Of a stretch of DNA of 64,000 nucleotides, positions 22,839 to 33,659 are shown in pieces; position 1 is the stretch's first letter, and each line of letters starts with the position of its first letter. Source of the stretch: Rosa chinensis. Taxonomy: Eukaryota; Streptophyta; Magnoliopsida; Rosales; Rosaceae. Position numbers and translations under genes: made by a program. The stretch lies in NCBI RefSeq assembly GCF_002994745.2, contig NC_037093.1, forward strand, positions 11,202,400 through 11,266,399, read 5' to 3'. Under the pieces are notes generated by a model, which was not told the DNA's origin, did no database searches, and was given only the letters and a program-made list of their open reading frames with translations.

Positions 22839-23640
22839 CTATAATTGTTCTCTACGAGGTGCCATTTTTTGAAAACGCTGAATAATTGACTCATTGTCAA
22901 TGGAATTGAATATATCCTTCTCAAAATATATAACTAAGCTATCATTCATCCATTGATCTCCCATTCGATTCTTTATAATATTCATAGCAGAAAAAGCTCT
23001 TTCAATAGAGGCCGTTGCAACGGGAAGTACTAGAGCTAAAGTGATCAACAAATAAACATAAGGTTATGTCTTATGCTTTCTTGTCTCAACTAATTTCTTT
23101 GCAAATTCAGCAATCCCTTGCAATTCTTGGAACTTGTTGTTAGATCGCATATCATCGATATAAGTCTCCAACTGACATTCTAGCAACAACAACTCTGATG
23201 CAGAAAAATCATAAGGATAAAGCTCAGCAAGATGCATCAAACTTTGCTTATTATAGGCTGCAAATGAATAATTAAGACTTAGAGATGCTACACAAAGGAG
23301 AAGTTCAGTAGTAACCTCATTGAAATGGTTATCTAGCTCCTGAAGTTGGAAATCAATCACTGCACAAAAGAAGTCAAAGCAATAGCAATGCATATTTGTC
23401 ATTTAAGGAGTTCTACGCCATGACTTTCTTGGATATACATATTGATTATTCATGTTTGAAACACTAATATTCTCTTTTTGACAAAATAGAACAACCTGCT
23501 CAAATGTACAAAAAAAGTCATCCACTCTCCCTTGAAGTCCGCAATTTTTTCTTACACACTTTCACTATGTCCTGATCATCTTTTTATAGGGCTTGTGATA
23601 ACTCATGAAGGACACGTTCAGGATCATCAATCCAAGATTG
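22839..23640 (-). pseudogene. hAT transposase C-terminal pseudogene (ZMYM1/TTF-type)
   Basis: Minus-strand translation reads VIDFQLQELDNHFNEVTTEL near 23350, then LYPYDFSASELLLLECQLE, and after a TAA stop at 23064-23066 continues in the same frame into LPVATASIERAFSAMNIIKN and RMGDQWMNDSLVIYFEKDIF. The A(T/S)xERAFSAMxxIKxxxR(M/N) block is the C-terminal dimerisation motif of plant hAT transposases of the zinc-finger MYM-type-1-like group. Further upstream (to about 23640) the reading is broken by frameshifts. The DDE catalytic part is missing and an in-frame stop is present, so it is dead. Confidence 0.8.
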
Positions 23641-23815
23641 AATTGCAGAACGGCAAAGATTCAAGACTCAAAGAGTCGAAGTTGGATTCTGTATAAAGAC
23701 CGGAAGTCTGGAAGAATTGAGTTTGGTTGTTCGGGATTCTCGATAGAACAAAAAGAATGATAAATGCTGAAATGGGAAATGGGGTCGTCTGGGAATGGCA
23801 AAAAGCATGGCAAGC

Positions 23816-23903
23816 TTCAGCCTTTACATATATACAATTATATATGAATGATAGTGGCATCAGCCTTTACATATGTACAATTATATATGAATAATAGTGG
23901 CAT
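23816..23903. repeat. 46-bp tandem duplication
   Basis: The unit 'cagcctttacatat-tacaa...gtggcat' is repeated twice in tandem with two or three base differences and lies just left of the putative Helitron start. Confidence 0.6.
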
Positions 23904-24137
23904 AGTGCTTTGTGAAACAACACCAATACACCATACATATCAATTATCTATTATATATTATTCCTCAATATTTACTATATACTAATTCTCAACGCACTGT
24001 TCATCGACTTATGAACAGTGCTAGCTCTAGCCGAGCAGTATTGTCAAAAGTCTATTGTACCCCTGCCTCCTGTCTCTTGCGTCGATACCTGGGTGTTCTC
24101 AGTGCTATCGTGTCTTTGCTTCTTCGCTGCAGAGAGG

Positions 24138-24138
<1 letters not shown>

Positions 24139-24181
<43 letters not shown>
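24139..24181 (+). repeat. (GA)n microsatellite
   Basis: About 21 uninterrupted GA repeats follow GAGGTG and precede GCTGCAGCTGCC. Such tracts are common in plant 5' UTRs, but no gene start can be assigned here. Confidence 0.9.
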
Positions 24182-24184
<3 letters not shown>

Positions 24185-24819
24185 GCAGCTGCCAAATATA
24201 ATGCAGAAATGGATTAGGAAAGGAATTTCATAGCTGAGGATTGCCCAAACCTTTCTCTTGATGCACTGCTTTGTTCTTTTCAGTTATCGTTGTTGATCGA
24301 TCCAGAGAGAGAGGAGCAAGTTGTTTTTTGCATGTTTTTGTTTTTCTGAAGTTGCTAAATTCGGGTCCAATGCTAACAATACTTCCAATACTCAGGTAAG
24401 CTATTTCAATTTCATGGTAATTGATTGTTCGGTTCTTCAGTTCCCTACCTAATTGATTTTTTCCTGTGGTTTTCATGAATATTGCAGGTATCCGAGTGTT
24501 TATGGTTGCAGGTAGCTCCTCTTCTCAATTCAACTAATTTAGTTTCCCAATTACATGGTTTAGCTTTTTGGGTGTTCTTATTTTTTGTTTTCACGATTTG
24601 ATGTGATGTGTTTTGCTGGTTTTGTGTGTTATTTGGATATTTGATGTGTTTTGTTGCTGATAGAACAGAGGAGTAGAGTGAAATTTTGAAGCTTGAATTG
24701 GGTATTGAAGAATTTAATGCTTTATTACTTGGAACTAAATGGAAAAGTGTGGAGAGTTGGATGTCTAGAGTGAAGGTTTTTAATTTTCCTGGGTGTTGGG
24801 ATCATTTTTGATGGTGCTG

Positions 24820-25098
24820 TTTACATATATATGTTAACTGTTTGTTGCTTCAGTATAAATACATTAGTCTTTATTGAGAACAACATAATGCACATGATGA
24901 CATCTTCATGGTATTTTCTGCATATGTATACTTGAGTTAAAGAAATAGGCAGGTTGAAAGAAGTTGAAGGATAGACCAGGTCGACAACATAAGGAACCCA
25001 ATAGTGAGTAATAGGCCACCTTTTACCCATTTTTTTCCTGCTGTAGTGGATGTAATAATTGGACCCATAAAGAGAACCACTACCAATGCAGCTGATAT
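24820..25098 (-). pseudogene. WAT1-related transporter fragment, 3' part
   Basis: Minus-strand translation gives SAALVVVLFMGPIITSTTAG, then KKWVKGGLLLTIGFLML and STWSILQ, matching the EamA-domain region of plant WAT1-related membrane proteins (SISGALVVVLYKGP...WVIGGLFL....WYILQ). A frameshift after ILQ moves the continuation (RKYHEDVI..LFSIKTN) to another frame. Its upstream codons lie at 30610-30690, on the far side of CACTA-2. The intact proteins are multi-pass vacuolar or plasma-membrane carriers; this piece cannot function. Confidence 0.7.
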
Positions 25099-25422
25099 CA
25101 CTACTAGAATTATGCTCATAGACATCATGACAATTAAATCGGTGAGAAATACACGCGATGTAAAACAATGTCATTAACATCGATTCCTCAAAAACCGATT
25201 TATATGTATATAACTGACATCGGTTTTGAAATTAGCCGGTGACAAAACTTTTGTTTGAATTTTCAGAAAAACGCTGAGCGGCTAAGTTAAAAAATTTTAA
25301 AGAAGCGCGGGGAGGAAAAACTCATTCCCACACTTAGACATATTTGGACTAACATTGACTTCAGCTTGCCCTAATACTATTCAACCAAACCTCCCTTTCC
25401 TCCTTCGTTCTCCACCTCCCAC

Positions 25423-25748
25423 AAAAACCATCCTCCTCTTCGTTCTCCGCCTCCGACCATAACCCTCCTCCTCGTCTCCATTCTCCGCCTACAATCACAA
25501 CCCGACCCTCCTGGTCCTCCTCCTTTTCTGCCTTGGACCAGCTCCTCTGCTCGAAGATGGTGAAGAGAATCAGCCTCTTCGTTCTTCGCCTCCGACAAAA
25601 ACCATCCTCCTCTTCGTTCTCTGCCTCCGACCACAACCCTCCTCCTCGTCTTCATTCTCCGGCTACAATCACAACCAGAACCGCCTCGTCCTCCTTCTTT
25701 TCAGCCTCTGACCAGCTCCTCTGCTCGAAGACGGTGAAGAGAATCATA
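25423..25748 (+). repeat. 174-bp tandem duplication
   Basis: The pyrimidine-rich unit starting AAACCATCCTCCTCTTCG and ending CTCGAAGA-GGTGAAGAGA occurs twice with a period of 174 bp (25428 and 25602 as corresponding points). The open frames on both strands here (25533-25793 and 25361-25655) come from this low-complexity repeat. No known protein is recognisable. Confidence 0.75.
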
Positions 25749-26065
25749 GATCGAGGCCGACCTTTTGGAGAAAATTTGAGTTTTTTGTCATAGGTAATTG
25801 ACGAATTTGTTCAATGCATGTCTTCGAAGGATTTGTGAGTCCTTAATTCAATGATCTGATTTTGTTTCTTATTTTGCTTCTAAGGATTTGTGTTTCATCT
25901 ACCGAAGCTTTGTGGGCTGCAGTCGAGCTTTCTGGGCATTCATGTTCTGAGCTTTCTGGGCATTCTCCATATCTGGTTTGCTCTCTTTCGATTCTTCTCA
26001 TTGTTTGTTATTGATTTTGGGAAAATTTTGCACTTTTGTTGAGTTATAGGTTTTGGGTCTTGCAG

Positions 26066-29000
26066 AGGAGGCTTCGAACTGTGTTATCTAGTCATGAAGG
26101 TTTCTGTAGCCAGGGCTTTGATGTTACTGTACTTGAAAATGGTAGTCTTGATGATGTGGGTATCCATGGTAAACATCAACTTCTGTTTTTTTTTTTTTGC
26201 TTTGCATTTTTGTTACTTTTTGGATTTTAGAAACTGGGTTATGCTGATCATACATGTTTTTCACTTGTTTTTACTGAAGTTGGTTTTACCAATACTTTTT
26301 CACTTTGTTGGATTCTGATATATTATGATACTGCTGTTTTAGGTTATTGGTTTCCCTACAGGAATATATTCAGCCTTGTTGATGAGTTGGAGATTAAACC
26401 CTTCACTAACTGGACTAAGTTTGCGCAATATTCAGCTGAGGGATTGGAGGTAATCAACACCTTTTTTGTATTGGCATTTCTTGCTTACAATGTAATTTGG
26501 ATTGATTTTAGAGGCTTTGAGATGTGTTAACACTGGCAAGAATGTTCTGCAGGTTGAATTTCCGGTATTTCGAGACCTTCCTCAGTTGCCAACTCCATCA
26601 GGAACCTTGTACTATTTACAGGTATATATTATTTGCTCACCCTCTTGTGTGCCATTTCTAATTCCAGTGGAAAAGTTAGCAGCCTTTTGGTGATGAATGA
26701 GACGGTATAATGTGCATTTCGTGCAGTTTGTTTAGTTTCCGTTGGTTGATAGATTAACTTCACTTCCTTTAATGGCTGCAGGTATAGTTTCCCTGCTTGG
26801 TTTTAAACTTTCAATGCCTAATGAGCAATTACCAATTATTTGCTGAAGGATATTGTATAAAATCCTAGTGAATTCTGTTACTCATATATCTTCTATCAAA
26901 ATGTTACTCAATTGTTTTATTTGGAAAGGCAAAAACTGATTGCGGCGTAGAGTTGCTTGTAGTGTATGTTGAGGAAATTTTTGAAGGCATTTCATCTAAT
27001 TCTTGTGAGTCATGCACTTCCCAACTCATAAGTGCATATTCTTTGCAGTAATCGACTTTGACAATACTGATATCGCCTGGAGACAATATGACTCAAGTAA
27101 GGATCTCTATCACTAGAAGTAAGTTTCAGCATTTGGGTTAGTAATTATCACATATGTCTGAATAAATAGAAGTTATTAAGAGGTTTTACTGGTAGTTACT
27201 GCAAAGGAGCTCTTTACGCAGTTTGGCTGCTCACAAAAGCTTTATCAGAAAGTCCTAGCACCATTGCTTCAAGTGGGTCTGTTTGCACCAGCAGAACAAT
27301 GTAGTGCTGCTGCTACTCTGAGCTTGCTATCCTACATCCTTGCTCACCAGGTTTGATAGGTTTTCTTAAGTGTTCAGAATCATTTATAAAGCTCTCACAT
27401 ACTATTAGTATTATCTTAGTGGAGGCTGACTAATAGTCATAGGAGTCCATAATGAGTTTTTGACATCAAATTCTACCATCTTTGGAAAATAAAGACCGCA
27501 GCAAACTATCACTCTGGGAAATAAAAAATAAAAAAATTCATGACTCTCATAAAGTATCCTCTCTAAAGTCCTATGATATATTCCTTATTCCAAATACCAC
27601 ACAAGTCTCTACTTTACCTATACAAGATTTCCCCATAATGAGATTTCTAGTACACTTAGCATGGAATTATCACGTCTTTTTTGTTATTGTAATAATTGTA
27701 TTAAATAAGTCCATTCACTTGTCACTTTTCAATTGTATTTTCTCCTTCCTGATAAATGTAATCATATATTTTTTTTCAGAAAGATTTTGATCTAGTGTTG
27801 TGTTGTGGAACAACTAGGGAAAAGATCTTTAAGTCGTGGATGGAGTCTATGACAACCAAAGGTTGCAAGTTTGAGAAAGGTCCAAGTGTAACAGACCTTT
27901 TGCTTAATGAGGAAACTGGCTGTATTTCTGAAGTAGTTTGTGGCAAAGAAATGTATAGTGCTGACGCAGTTGTCCTAGCTGTTGGAATCTCCACGCTTCA
28001 GAAACTTATTGAAAATAGGTATTTTGTTATTGAATCTCAGAATGTTTTATGCAAATATCTGTGATCCAATGTTTATTACAAATCAGGGTTTTTTTTATTT
28101 TATTGAAATCAAATCAATTAGTATTACAAGATATAATAGTGTTACGTTTACAGTGAAACTAGGTTCGTCCTGACTATCATTCACATAGGGAAGTCCATAT
28201 ACTAGTTTTAGAGCTCATTTCATGTATAAGACTGTGAAGTGCATGTTAGATCTTAAATTAACCCTATTCCTGCTATTTCTACCTTAATTAGCAGTACTTG
28301 ATAGTGCAGTGTTGTGTACGAGGGAGGAATTTGTCAAGGTTCGAACCTGGCTACCATCGATGTACTCTCCGTTAAGCTCTGGCTCGATAGGAAGGTGAGT
28401 AGAGGAAGTTTAATTTTTAATTTTAACGTCACTATCTAGCTTGTCTAAATGACTCTTCTCTACATTTTAACCTTTTCTCCTAATGTGAACTGGGGAATTT
28501 TACGAGATTCCTATGAGCCAAACGAAACTGAGCATGTCCTTTGATTCTAGCTTTTATTTCTACTATGCTTTAGATTTCAATTATGGTTCTAATGCCTACT
28601 TTGCTAATTAGGCACTTTAATCTGGAAAATTTTAATATAAAAAGTCAGTCGATGGTACTTTTTCGGTCATGATTTGATGGAGTTGATTCTTTGTTGTGGA
28701 CCACATAATCAGGTGAACATTCCAAATGCAAGCAATGCTTGCTCAGGTTTTGATGATTCGTTTGGGTGGTCTTTCTTTGATTTGAATGTAATTCATGATG
28801 ACCACAAAGATAGTACAGTAATAGTGCTATAAGCTGATTTTGTGAGTACCAATGCTCCTGCCTTTCTTCTGATTTTGTAATTATTAATTTCATAAGTTCA
28901 ACCGGACTTCTGTCTGATCCAATTTTCTTGTGCAGTATCGTGCCAATGAGTTGTTAGTACTGACAGATAAGCAAATAGTTGCCAAGGTGACATCTTACCT

Positions 29001-29089
29001 ATCAAAGTGCATCAAGGACTTCAAGAATGCTACTGTGATAAATAAGGAGATTGGAAGATTTCCAAAATCCCCGACTCATTTCTTTCCAG
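26066..29089 (+). pseudogene. captured FAD-dependent oxidoreductase gene (amine-oxidase/desaturase-like), exons with introns
   Basis: Ten exon-like blocks bounded by AG/GT read as one plant flavoprotein related to the phytoene/zeta-carotene desaturase fold. They are 26066-26168 (GFDVTVLENG), 26343-26449 (YPYRNIFSLVDELEIKPFTN), 26553-26621 (VEFPVFRDLPQLP), 26727-26781 (FPLVDRLTSLPLMAA), 27049-27096 (VIDFDNTDIAW), 27196-27350 (KELFTQFGCSQKLYQ..VGLFAPAEQCSAAATL), 27780-28018 (GTTREKIFKSW..ADAVVLAVGIS), about 28309-28394 (LCTREEF..KLWLDRK), 28713-28841 (GFDDSFGWSFFDLN) and 28936-29089 (CIKDFKNATVINKEIGRFPK). Splice phases are consistent. It is dead: TAG stops exon 4 at 26733-26735, TAA stops exon 9 at 28830-28832, and a one-base deletion shifts exon 8 near 28338. 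The N-terminal dinucleotide-binding motif and the last exon are missing. The retained introns show a genomic, not mRNA, source. Confidence 0.8.
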
Positions 29090-29829
29090 GTATCAAACTT
29101 CATTGCATGATCTATGGCATCTTTTTATTGGACCTTGATTGTTTAGGATACCAAATCGATTTAGTATGGTAATGTCTTTCTAATTCAATAATGTGAATAC
29201 ATAGGGTGTACCTAAACAATCGACATTGTGTTTGTGGCTATTATGTAATGAGATACATGAAGGAGATTATAAATGATGACACGTTTTCGTTTCCGACTAA
29301 GGTGTATGCATTATAGTTGATATAAACTTTAGTTTAATTATAAATAGCACGTTTACCCGATGATTATGACTTACGCTATGAAATACATTCCTAGTGGGCA
29401 GCAAAGTCGACTCGGAAAGGATACACCCAACAACAACTTGACGAGGTGCGCATTGAGGTGCCTGACTATTTGCAGACTTTGCTATAGATGCTGACTAGCA
29501 AAGTGATTTTGAGTAAGGCTAGCTAGATTTTTTGTGAACCATTTTGGAGTAGTACATTGTACTATTGCAGCAACTGTGAACAAAACTACATGTACACTTA
29601 TGTCAATGGTATGTTTTAGGCTAGCCTTGAAGTAGGTTGGGGTCTTTTTGCCTATTTTTTGAACTACTAACATCTTTGATGTTGGATACAAATTAATGCA
29701 ATGCCGCATATTCAAATTATTTGGGATTTCATGTTGTCAAATGTGGATTAGATTGATTTTGTAGCAGCAATTACAAAGTTAGTGGACATCATGCTCATGT
29801 AAAAGACATGATGTATATACGTCTATTTC

Positions 29830-30600
29830 AAATCAGTATTAAAAGTCAAAAACAATGTCATTAAAGAGATGATACATCAGATTGGAAACAAAAATCGATG
29901 TCTCTTTCTTCAGTGCACATTGAGTTATTAAGTAAGAAACGATGTAACACAACTCAATGGACATCAACTTATTAAGTAAGAAACGATGTAAAACAATGCA
30001 ATGGACATCGACATTGTGTAAGAAACGATGTAAAACAAATCAATAGACATCGATTTATTAAACGAAAAACGATGTCTAGTATAAGTATGAACATCGGTGC
30101 CAACCTCAAAAACTGATGTTTAATTAACAGAAAAATGGACATCACTTCATAAAAGGAAACGATGTTTAATAGAATAATGAACATCGGTCGCGTAATACAA
30201 AAGAATGTAGATTCAATCTTAAATAGTGTGATATATGGCAAGTACCCGTAAAGCTTATAAACAGTAGGCAAACTTCAAAAACACCGATGTATAAGAGAAT
30301 ATAACACATCGTTTCTAGAATGAGTAACGATGTTAAAATGAATACTAGTGTTGTTGGACCTATATTTCGTTAAGCCTTAAATGCATAAATATGAAGGTTT
30401 AACAATATCTAAAAACACAAATTTGTGATCATAATAGCAGTTTAACATCGATTCTGGAACATAATCCGATGTTTATTATTATATGGGACATCGGTTTTTA
30501 ACCGATGTCTATTTTTTTGTGATCTTTTACATCACCCACTAACACATGGGTACAAATTTTTTTTTACATCGGTTTCTGGCCGATGTATATGAGAAAAATT
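29830..30600. repeat. CACTA-2 right subterminal repeats
   Basis: A dense series of ACATCG, AAACGATGT and CATCGGTT-type motifs in both orientations, spaced about 30-60 bp, leads up to the right terminus. A thinner series lies at 25128-25245. Nothing else is encoded here. Confidence 0.75.
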
Positions 30601-30609
30601 CTAGTAGTG

Positions 30610-30690
30610 TATTGATACTAAAGTGCCCATGACTTTGGCTTGAGTGCTGCTGCTTTTGAAACTTAGCCTTTCCATCCTATTGAATTGTAG
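30610..30690 (-). pseudogene. WAT1-related transporter fragment, 5' part
   Basis: Minus-strand translation gives MERLSFKSSSTQAKVMGTLV then S(I), preceded by an AG acceptor. This matches the WAT1 stretch FRMEKLDLKSSSSQAKVIGT. Removing CACTA-2 and one TAT copy joins this piece in frame to the fragment ending at 25098 (GTLVSIS/AALVVV), so the CACTA landed inside a formerly continuous exon. Confidence 0.7.
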
Positions 30691-30699
30691 GCAGCCAAA

Positions 30700-32340
30700 T
30701 GATGCCTTTCAAGAGGGGTTTAGACTTTAGAAGTTTGGTACTACATTTTCTCAAGCAATATTATGTTTCCTTATGCTTTTTCCCTTTCAAGTCTCATCCC
30801 CTTTCTTCAGCTTCCATCTTCGTGCTATTTGCAATTTTTGCAAAGGTTAATTAGAGTTCTGAAAAAGCAAGTTGACATGCTAAATTTGGTTGGTGATATA
30901 GATAAGTTTGCTGATCATTAGTTTCCTTATTTCTTGATGAAATTAAGTTAGAGGAAGAAGACTGGATGTTCTGGATTGAGAAGATCATTTTAATTTCTTT
31001 GGGTTTGTGTGCCTGCTGCTTTTTAAGATGCCTAGGTAGCTCTTATTAGGAGCTAAACATGACATTAAGTAGAAACTGATACTGAACCTCTTCATTAGAG
31101 TCAGAACATTATAAACAGAGATATTAATTAATCAATGATATATAGTGATCAGGACCTCAAGACGTAACAAAATGTTTTACATAAGTACAATAAAAAGATT
31201 ATACCTGCTATTCCATGGCAGCCCATAATAAGATGTTCCAGTTTTTCTCAACAAATTGGTAATTGTCGACAACAACCTTCTGGCAATAACAAATGCAATT
31301 CACATTAAGATCCCTGCAATTTCTAACATATTGTTATTTCAAATCTGTTCCCTTTAACAAAGTAAGGGTCCAGATTACTTAGCAACTATGAGTCTATGAC
31401 TGATATCTGCATATATTGATTTCTACCAAATTATTGTGCCTCCTGTGCTATATCAATGACCCTTTTACACTGCAGATTTTATTGAGAGGAAGCACTAATT
31501 TACACTGCTAGTTATCTCAGTGCTACTAACAAGCTAAGTTTTCTAATTACATTGATTTTGCTTCCACGTTTCATTAAACTTTCTATGTTTTGGATTGCTG
31601 CTTTTTGGTTTCTTGGTAAGTATTAGCATTTATTTCAATTGCTTTTTAGTTAGTTGGTTGAATTGTAGTCAGGTAGAGCATTGAAGATTCATATCTTTGT
31701 TTGATTCAAATTATTTAGTTATATAGTTTATGAACTTTATTTTCCGTTGTTTTGTTGCTGAGAAAGTGGATTTAGGATTAGAGGAAAAAAAAAAAAACCT
31801 GTTAGTTTTGTCGTCTGTGATTAATTGAGAGCCTCGATTTCAAAACCTATTGGTTAACATTACTCATCTGCTCTTCTTGATTGCTTTTTTAAGAAGAATG
31901 TATTCTGATGTTTTGCAATTTAATGTAAGCTTGGCTTTTGAATACAGTTATGGCACCTAAAGGCTAAAAGATGACAAGAAAAATGAAGGCTCTAGAAAGT
32001 GATCATAGCTCAGCAAATAAAATGAAAAGCTTATCAAGTAAGGGAGATATGGGAGAAATGAAGAATGATCAGACTATAGATATGGGAGCAAGTAGAACGA
32101 TTATTTTTTGGAAAATGTTCCGGCAGCAACTGTAACCAAGTTAAACTTAAACTTGGATAGCCTATTTCTTGAACGCTACTATAATGGAAAATGCTGCCAG
32201 CTGTCGATATTGGAAACTTTGATAAGATCTCAAAGATTGGGCATGATCTAATTTATCTTTTGTTTTAGATGTTCTGCAGTGATGATATTGAAAACAATTC
32301 TGTCTTTTATATTCTCTCCCAAGTTTAGGCAGTAGGAAAA
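30700..32340. other. Helitron interior, no clear gene
   Basis: Non-coding sequence with exon-like scraps (for example about 31950-32140), none recognisable. It probably contains WAT1 intron and other captured DNA. Confidence 0.35.
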
Positions 32341-32351
32341 GGCACTATGAT

Positions 32352-32441
32352 CCCGCAGCATGCGTGGGTATCTTTGCTAGAGATCACAAAAAAGCCACAA
32401 ATGATCCAAATCCCGCAGCAACGCGCGGGCACGTATGCTAG
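32352..32441 (+). mobile_element. two consecutive Helitron-type 3' ends
   Basis: ATCCCGCAGCATGCGTGGGT followed by CTAG at 32377-32380, and ATCCCGCAGCAACGCGCGGG followed by CTAG at 32438-32441, each form a GC-rich hairpin 8-11 bp before CTAG. The second is followed by T as expected at an insertion edge. The repeated terminator suggests a read-through event that gave the element a new end. Confidence 0.65.
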
Positions 32442-32617
32442 TATATATTAAACATTGAAACGTAGCTAACATTTAAAAAAAAAAAAAAAGTATACTCAGT
32501 TGCCAAATGTCAAAAGCTCACTGGGGCAGCCGCCCCCACGTGTCCCTATGTGCGTCCGCCACTGAATTCATATATGCATATGTTTCCTTCCTGCTTATTG
32601 TTTTTTCCTCTTTGTAG

Positions 32618-33658
32618 TTTGACTAGTTTCTACACAAGAATTATACACCGTGCAAGCTGAACATTTTTTTTGTCCCGCATTTCTCAATGCCATCAATGAG
32701 GGTACAGAGAATAGTTTTAGAATTGCAATGGGCGAACTGGTCGAACCCTCTCCTGGAGTCTTTACATTTGAAATGCTTCAACCGCATTTCTGCGAATTGT
32801 CAGTATTACAGGTATCATTTCGGGTTCATGATATATTAGTTTTCCTGATTTCTTGATTTTGCTTGCTGACGTCGAGAATTTTGAATGGTGGGTCATGAGA
32901 CAAGATTCGGAATCATGCGACCTAACACAGTGAACAAATATGGTGTTGTTCTTGATGACTTTGGCTTCAAAACTATGATTGACAAGTTAATAGAGGAGTT
33001 TATATGCCCTATATCTAGAGACATTCGTCTCGAATTTGTTATAAAGTTATAATTAAACCCAAAATTATTACATAAAAATTTGAACTAATGATACATGCAC
33101 TCTTTTTTCTTGGGTGGGGCTATTATGTAGTTGTCTTTCCAGAAGTTGGTGGAGCCACAGTGGATTCTCATCATGGTTTTGTAGCTGAATATGGAATCGA
33201 GTAGGAACATAGAGCTTGGTAGTTGCTACTCATCCATCTGTGATTTTGGATTTCAATAACTTCCTATTCTTTCCTTTTTACGCTACCGAGTTTCAGTGAG
33301 TTATGCTGGGGCTTTGATATCTAAGAAAATAATGGACTCTATTGGTTATATCTACTGATTTTCACGTACCTCAGACAAAAATAAAATAAAATCATTTTTC
33401 ACATAGCAGTTTTGTTTGATTGTTCAGCTGATACGATTTCTCCTTATTTGAATTTTACTTTATGTATGTGTACCCTTTCCTTTCCTTTCTGTTCTTAAGC
33501 ATTTATGGACTCACAGTGGCTTTGTATTGTAGCTTTTCATGTGGATGACTCAGAAGTCCCCTTGAATGTTTGCTTGGGTAAGTAATTTACTGGTGGGGAG
33601 ATGTATTTTCGAGGTGTTCGATGTCATAAGCATGTGAATTCAGAGATACTTGCAGAGG
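32618..33658 (+). pseudogene. 2-oxoglutarate/Fe(II) oxygenase pseudogene (PKHD-type hydroxylase-like)
   Basis: Four exon blocks are readable: 32618-32811 (FFCPAFLNAINEGTENSFR..EPSPGVFTFEMLQPHFCEL), about 32866-33022 (VENFEWWV then, one frame over, RFGIMRPNTVNKYGVVLDD), 33130-33220 (VFPEVGGATVDSHHGFVAEY) and 33534-33658 (AFHVDDSEVPLNVCLGK, FTGGEMYFRGVRCHKHVN). They match plant 2-OG/Fe(II) dioxygenases of the PKHD-type hydroxylase group, and the iron-binding H-x-D (HVDD, His codon at 33538) is present. The gene is broken by a missing base in exon 2, a TAG stop after GIE in exon 3 and a TAA stop at 33583-33585. The N-terminal exons and the exon carrying the distal His and 2-OG-binding Arg are absent. 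It lies directly beside the hAT right end. Confidence 0.78.
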
Positions 33659-33659
33659 T

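Larger units (their letters stand above)
25099..30609. mobile_element. CACTA element 2 (5.5 kb, TSD TAT) with a captured gene
   Basis: The left end CACTACTAGAATTATGCTCA and the right end (reverse complement) CACTACTAGAATTTTTCTCA agree at 17 of the first 20 bases, with ACATC following in both. The flanking bases are TAT on both sides (25096-25098 and 30610-30612). Copies of ACATCGGTTT/AAACGATGT-type motifs cluster at both ends (25128-25245 and 29830-30590), as in CACTA subterminal regions. No transposase is seen. The interior carries about ten exons with introns of an FAD-dependent oxidoreductase gene on the plus strand. The family differs from CACTA-1, whose ends are CACTATGCC. Confidence 0.9.
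23947..32441 (+). mobile_element. putative Helitron with CACTA-2 nested inside
   Basis: The right end has the Helitron 3' signature: a GC-rich hairpin CCCGC-agcaac-GCGCGGG (32412-32429), eight bases later CTAG (32438-32441), followed by T in the flank. An older end of the same type, CCCGCAGCATGCGTGGG...CTAG, lies 61 bp upstream (32352-32380). The best 5' candidate is A/TCTATTATATATTATTCC at 23947, preceded by A, and near it is a palindromic ACTGTTCAT...ATGAACAGT stretch. Helitrons insert between A and T without target duplication, which fits both edges. No Rep/helicase is seen. Net of CACTA-2 it would be about 3 kb, carrying a WAT1-like fragment. The 3' end is well supported; the 5' end is tentative. 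Confidence 0.5.
22626..32564 (-). mobile_element. hAT element, heavily invaded
   Basis: The left end CAGTGGCGGACGCA (22626-22639) and the right end TGCGTCCGCCACTG (32551-32564) are perfect 14-bp inverted repeats of hAT type. About 200 bp inside the left end lies the C-terminal part of a hAT transposase on the minus strand, the usual spacing. The flanks are CATATGCA on the left and AATTCATATATGCATA on the right, so no exact 8-bp duplication remains. If the Helitron at 23947-32441 is removed, the hAT is only about 1.4 kb, a plausible internally deleted copy. Two unrelated hAT ends cannot be fully excluded. Confidence 0.6.

Noticed and set aside
25533..25793. 86-codon Ser-rich open frame as a gene
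   Set aside because: It spans a 174-bp tandem duplication of pyrimidine-rich DNA inside CACTA-2 and matches no protein.
28325..28345. Pol III B-box-like GGTTCGAAC, suggesting a tRNA or SINE
   Set aside because: It arises from a one-base deletion in the oxidoreductase exon (KVLNLA region). No A-box or cloverleaf surrounds it.
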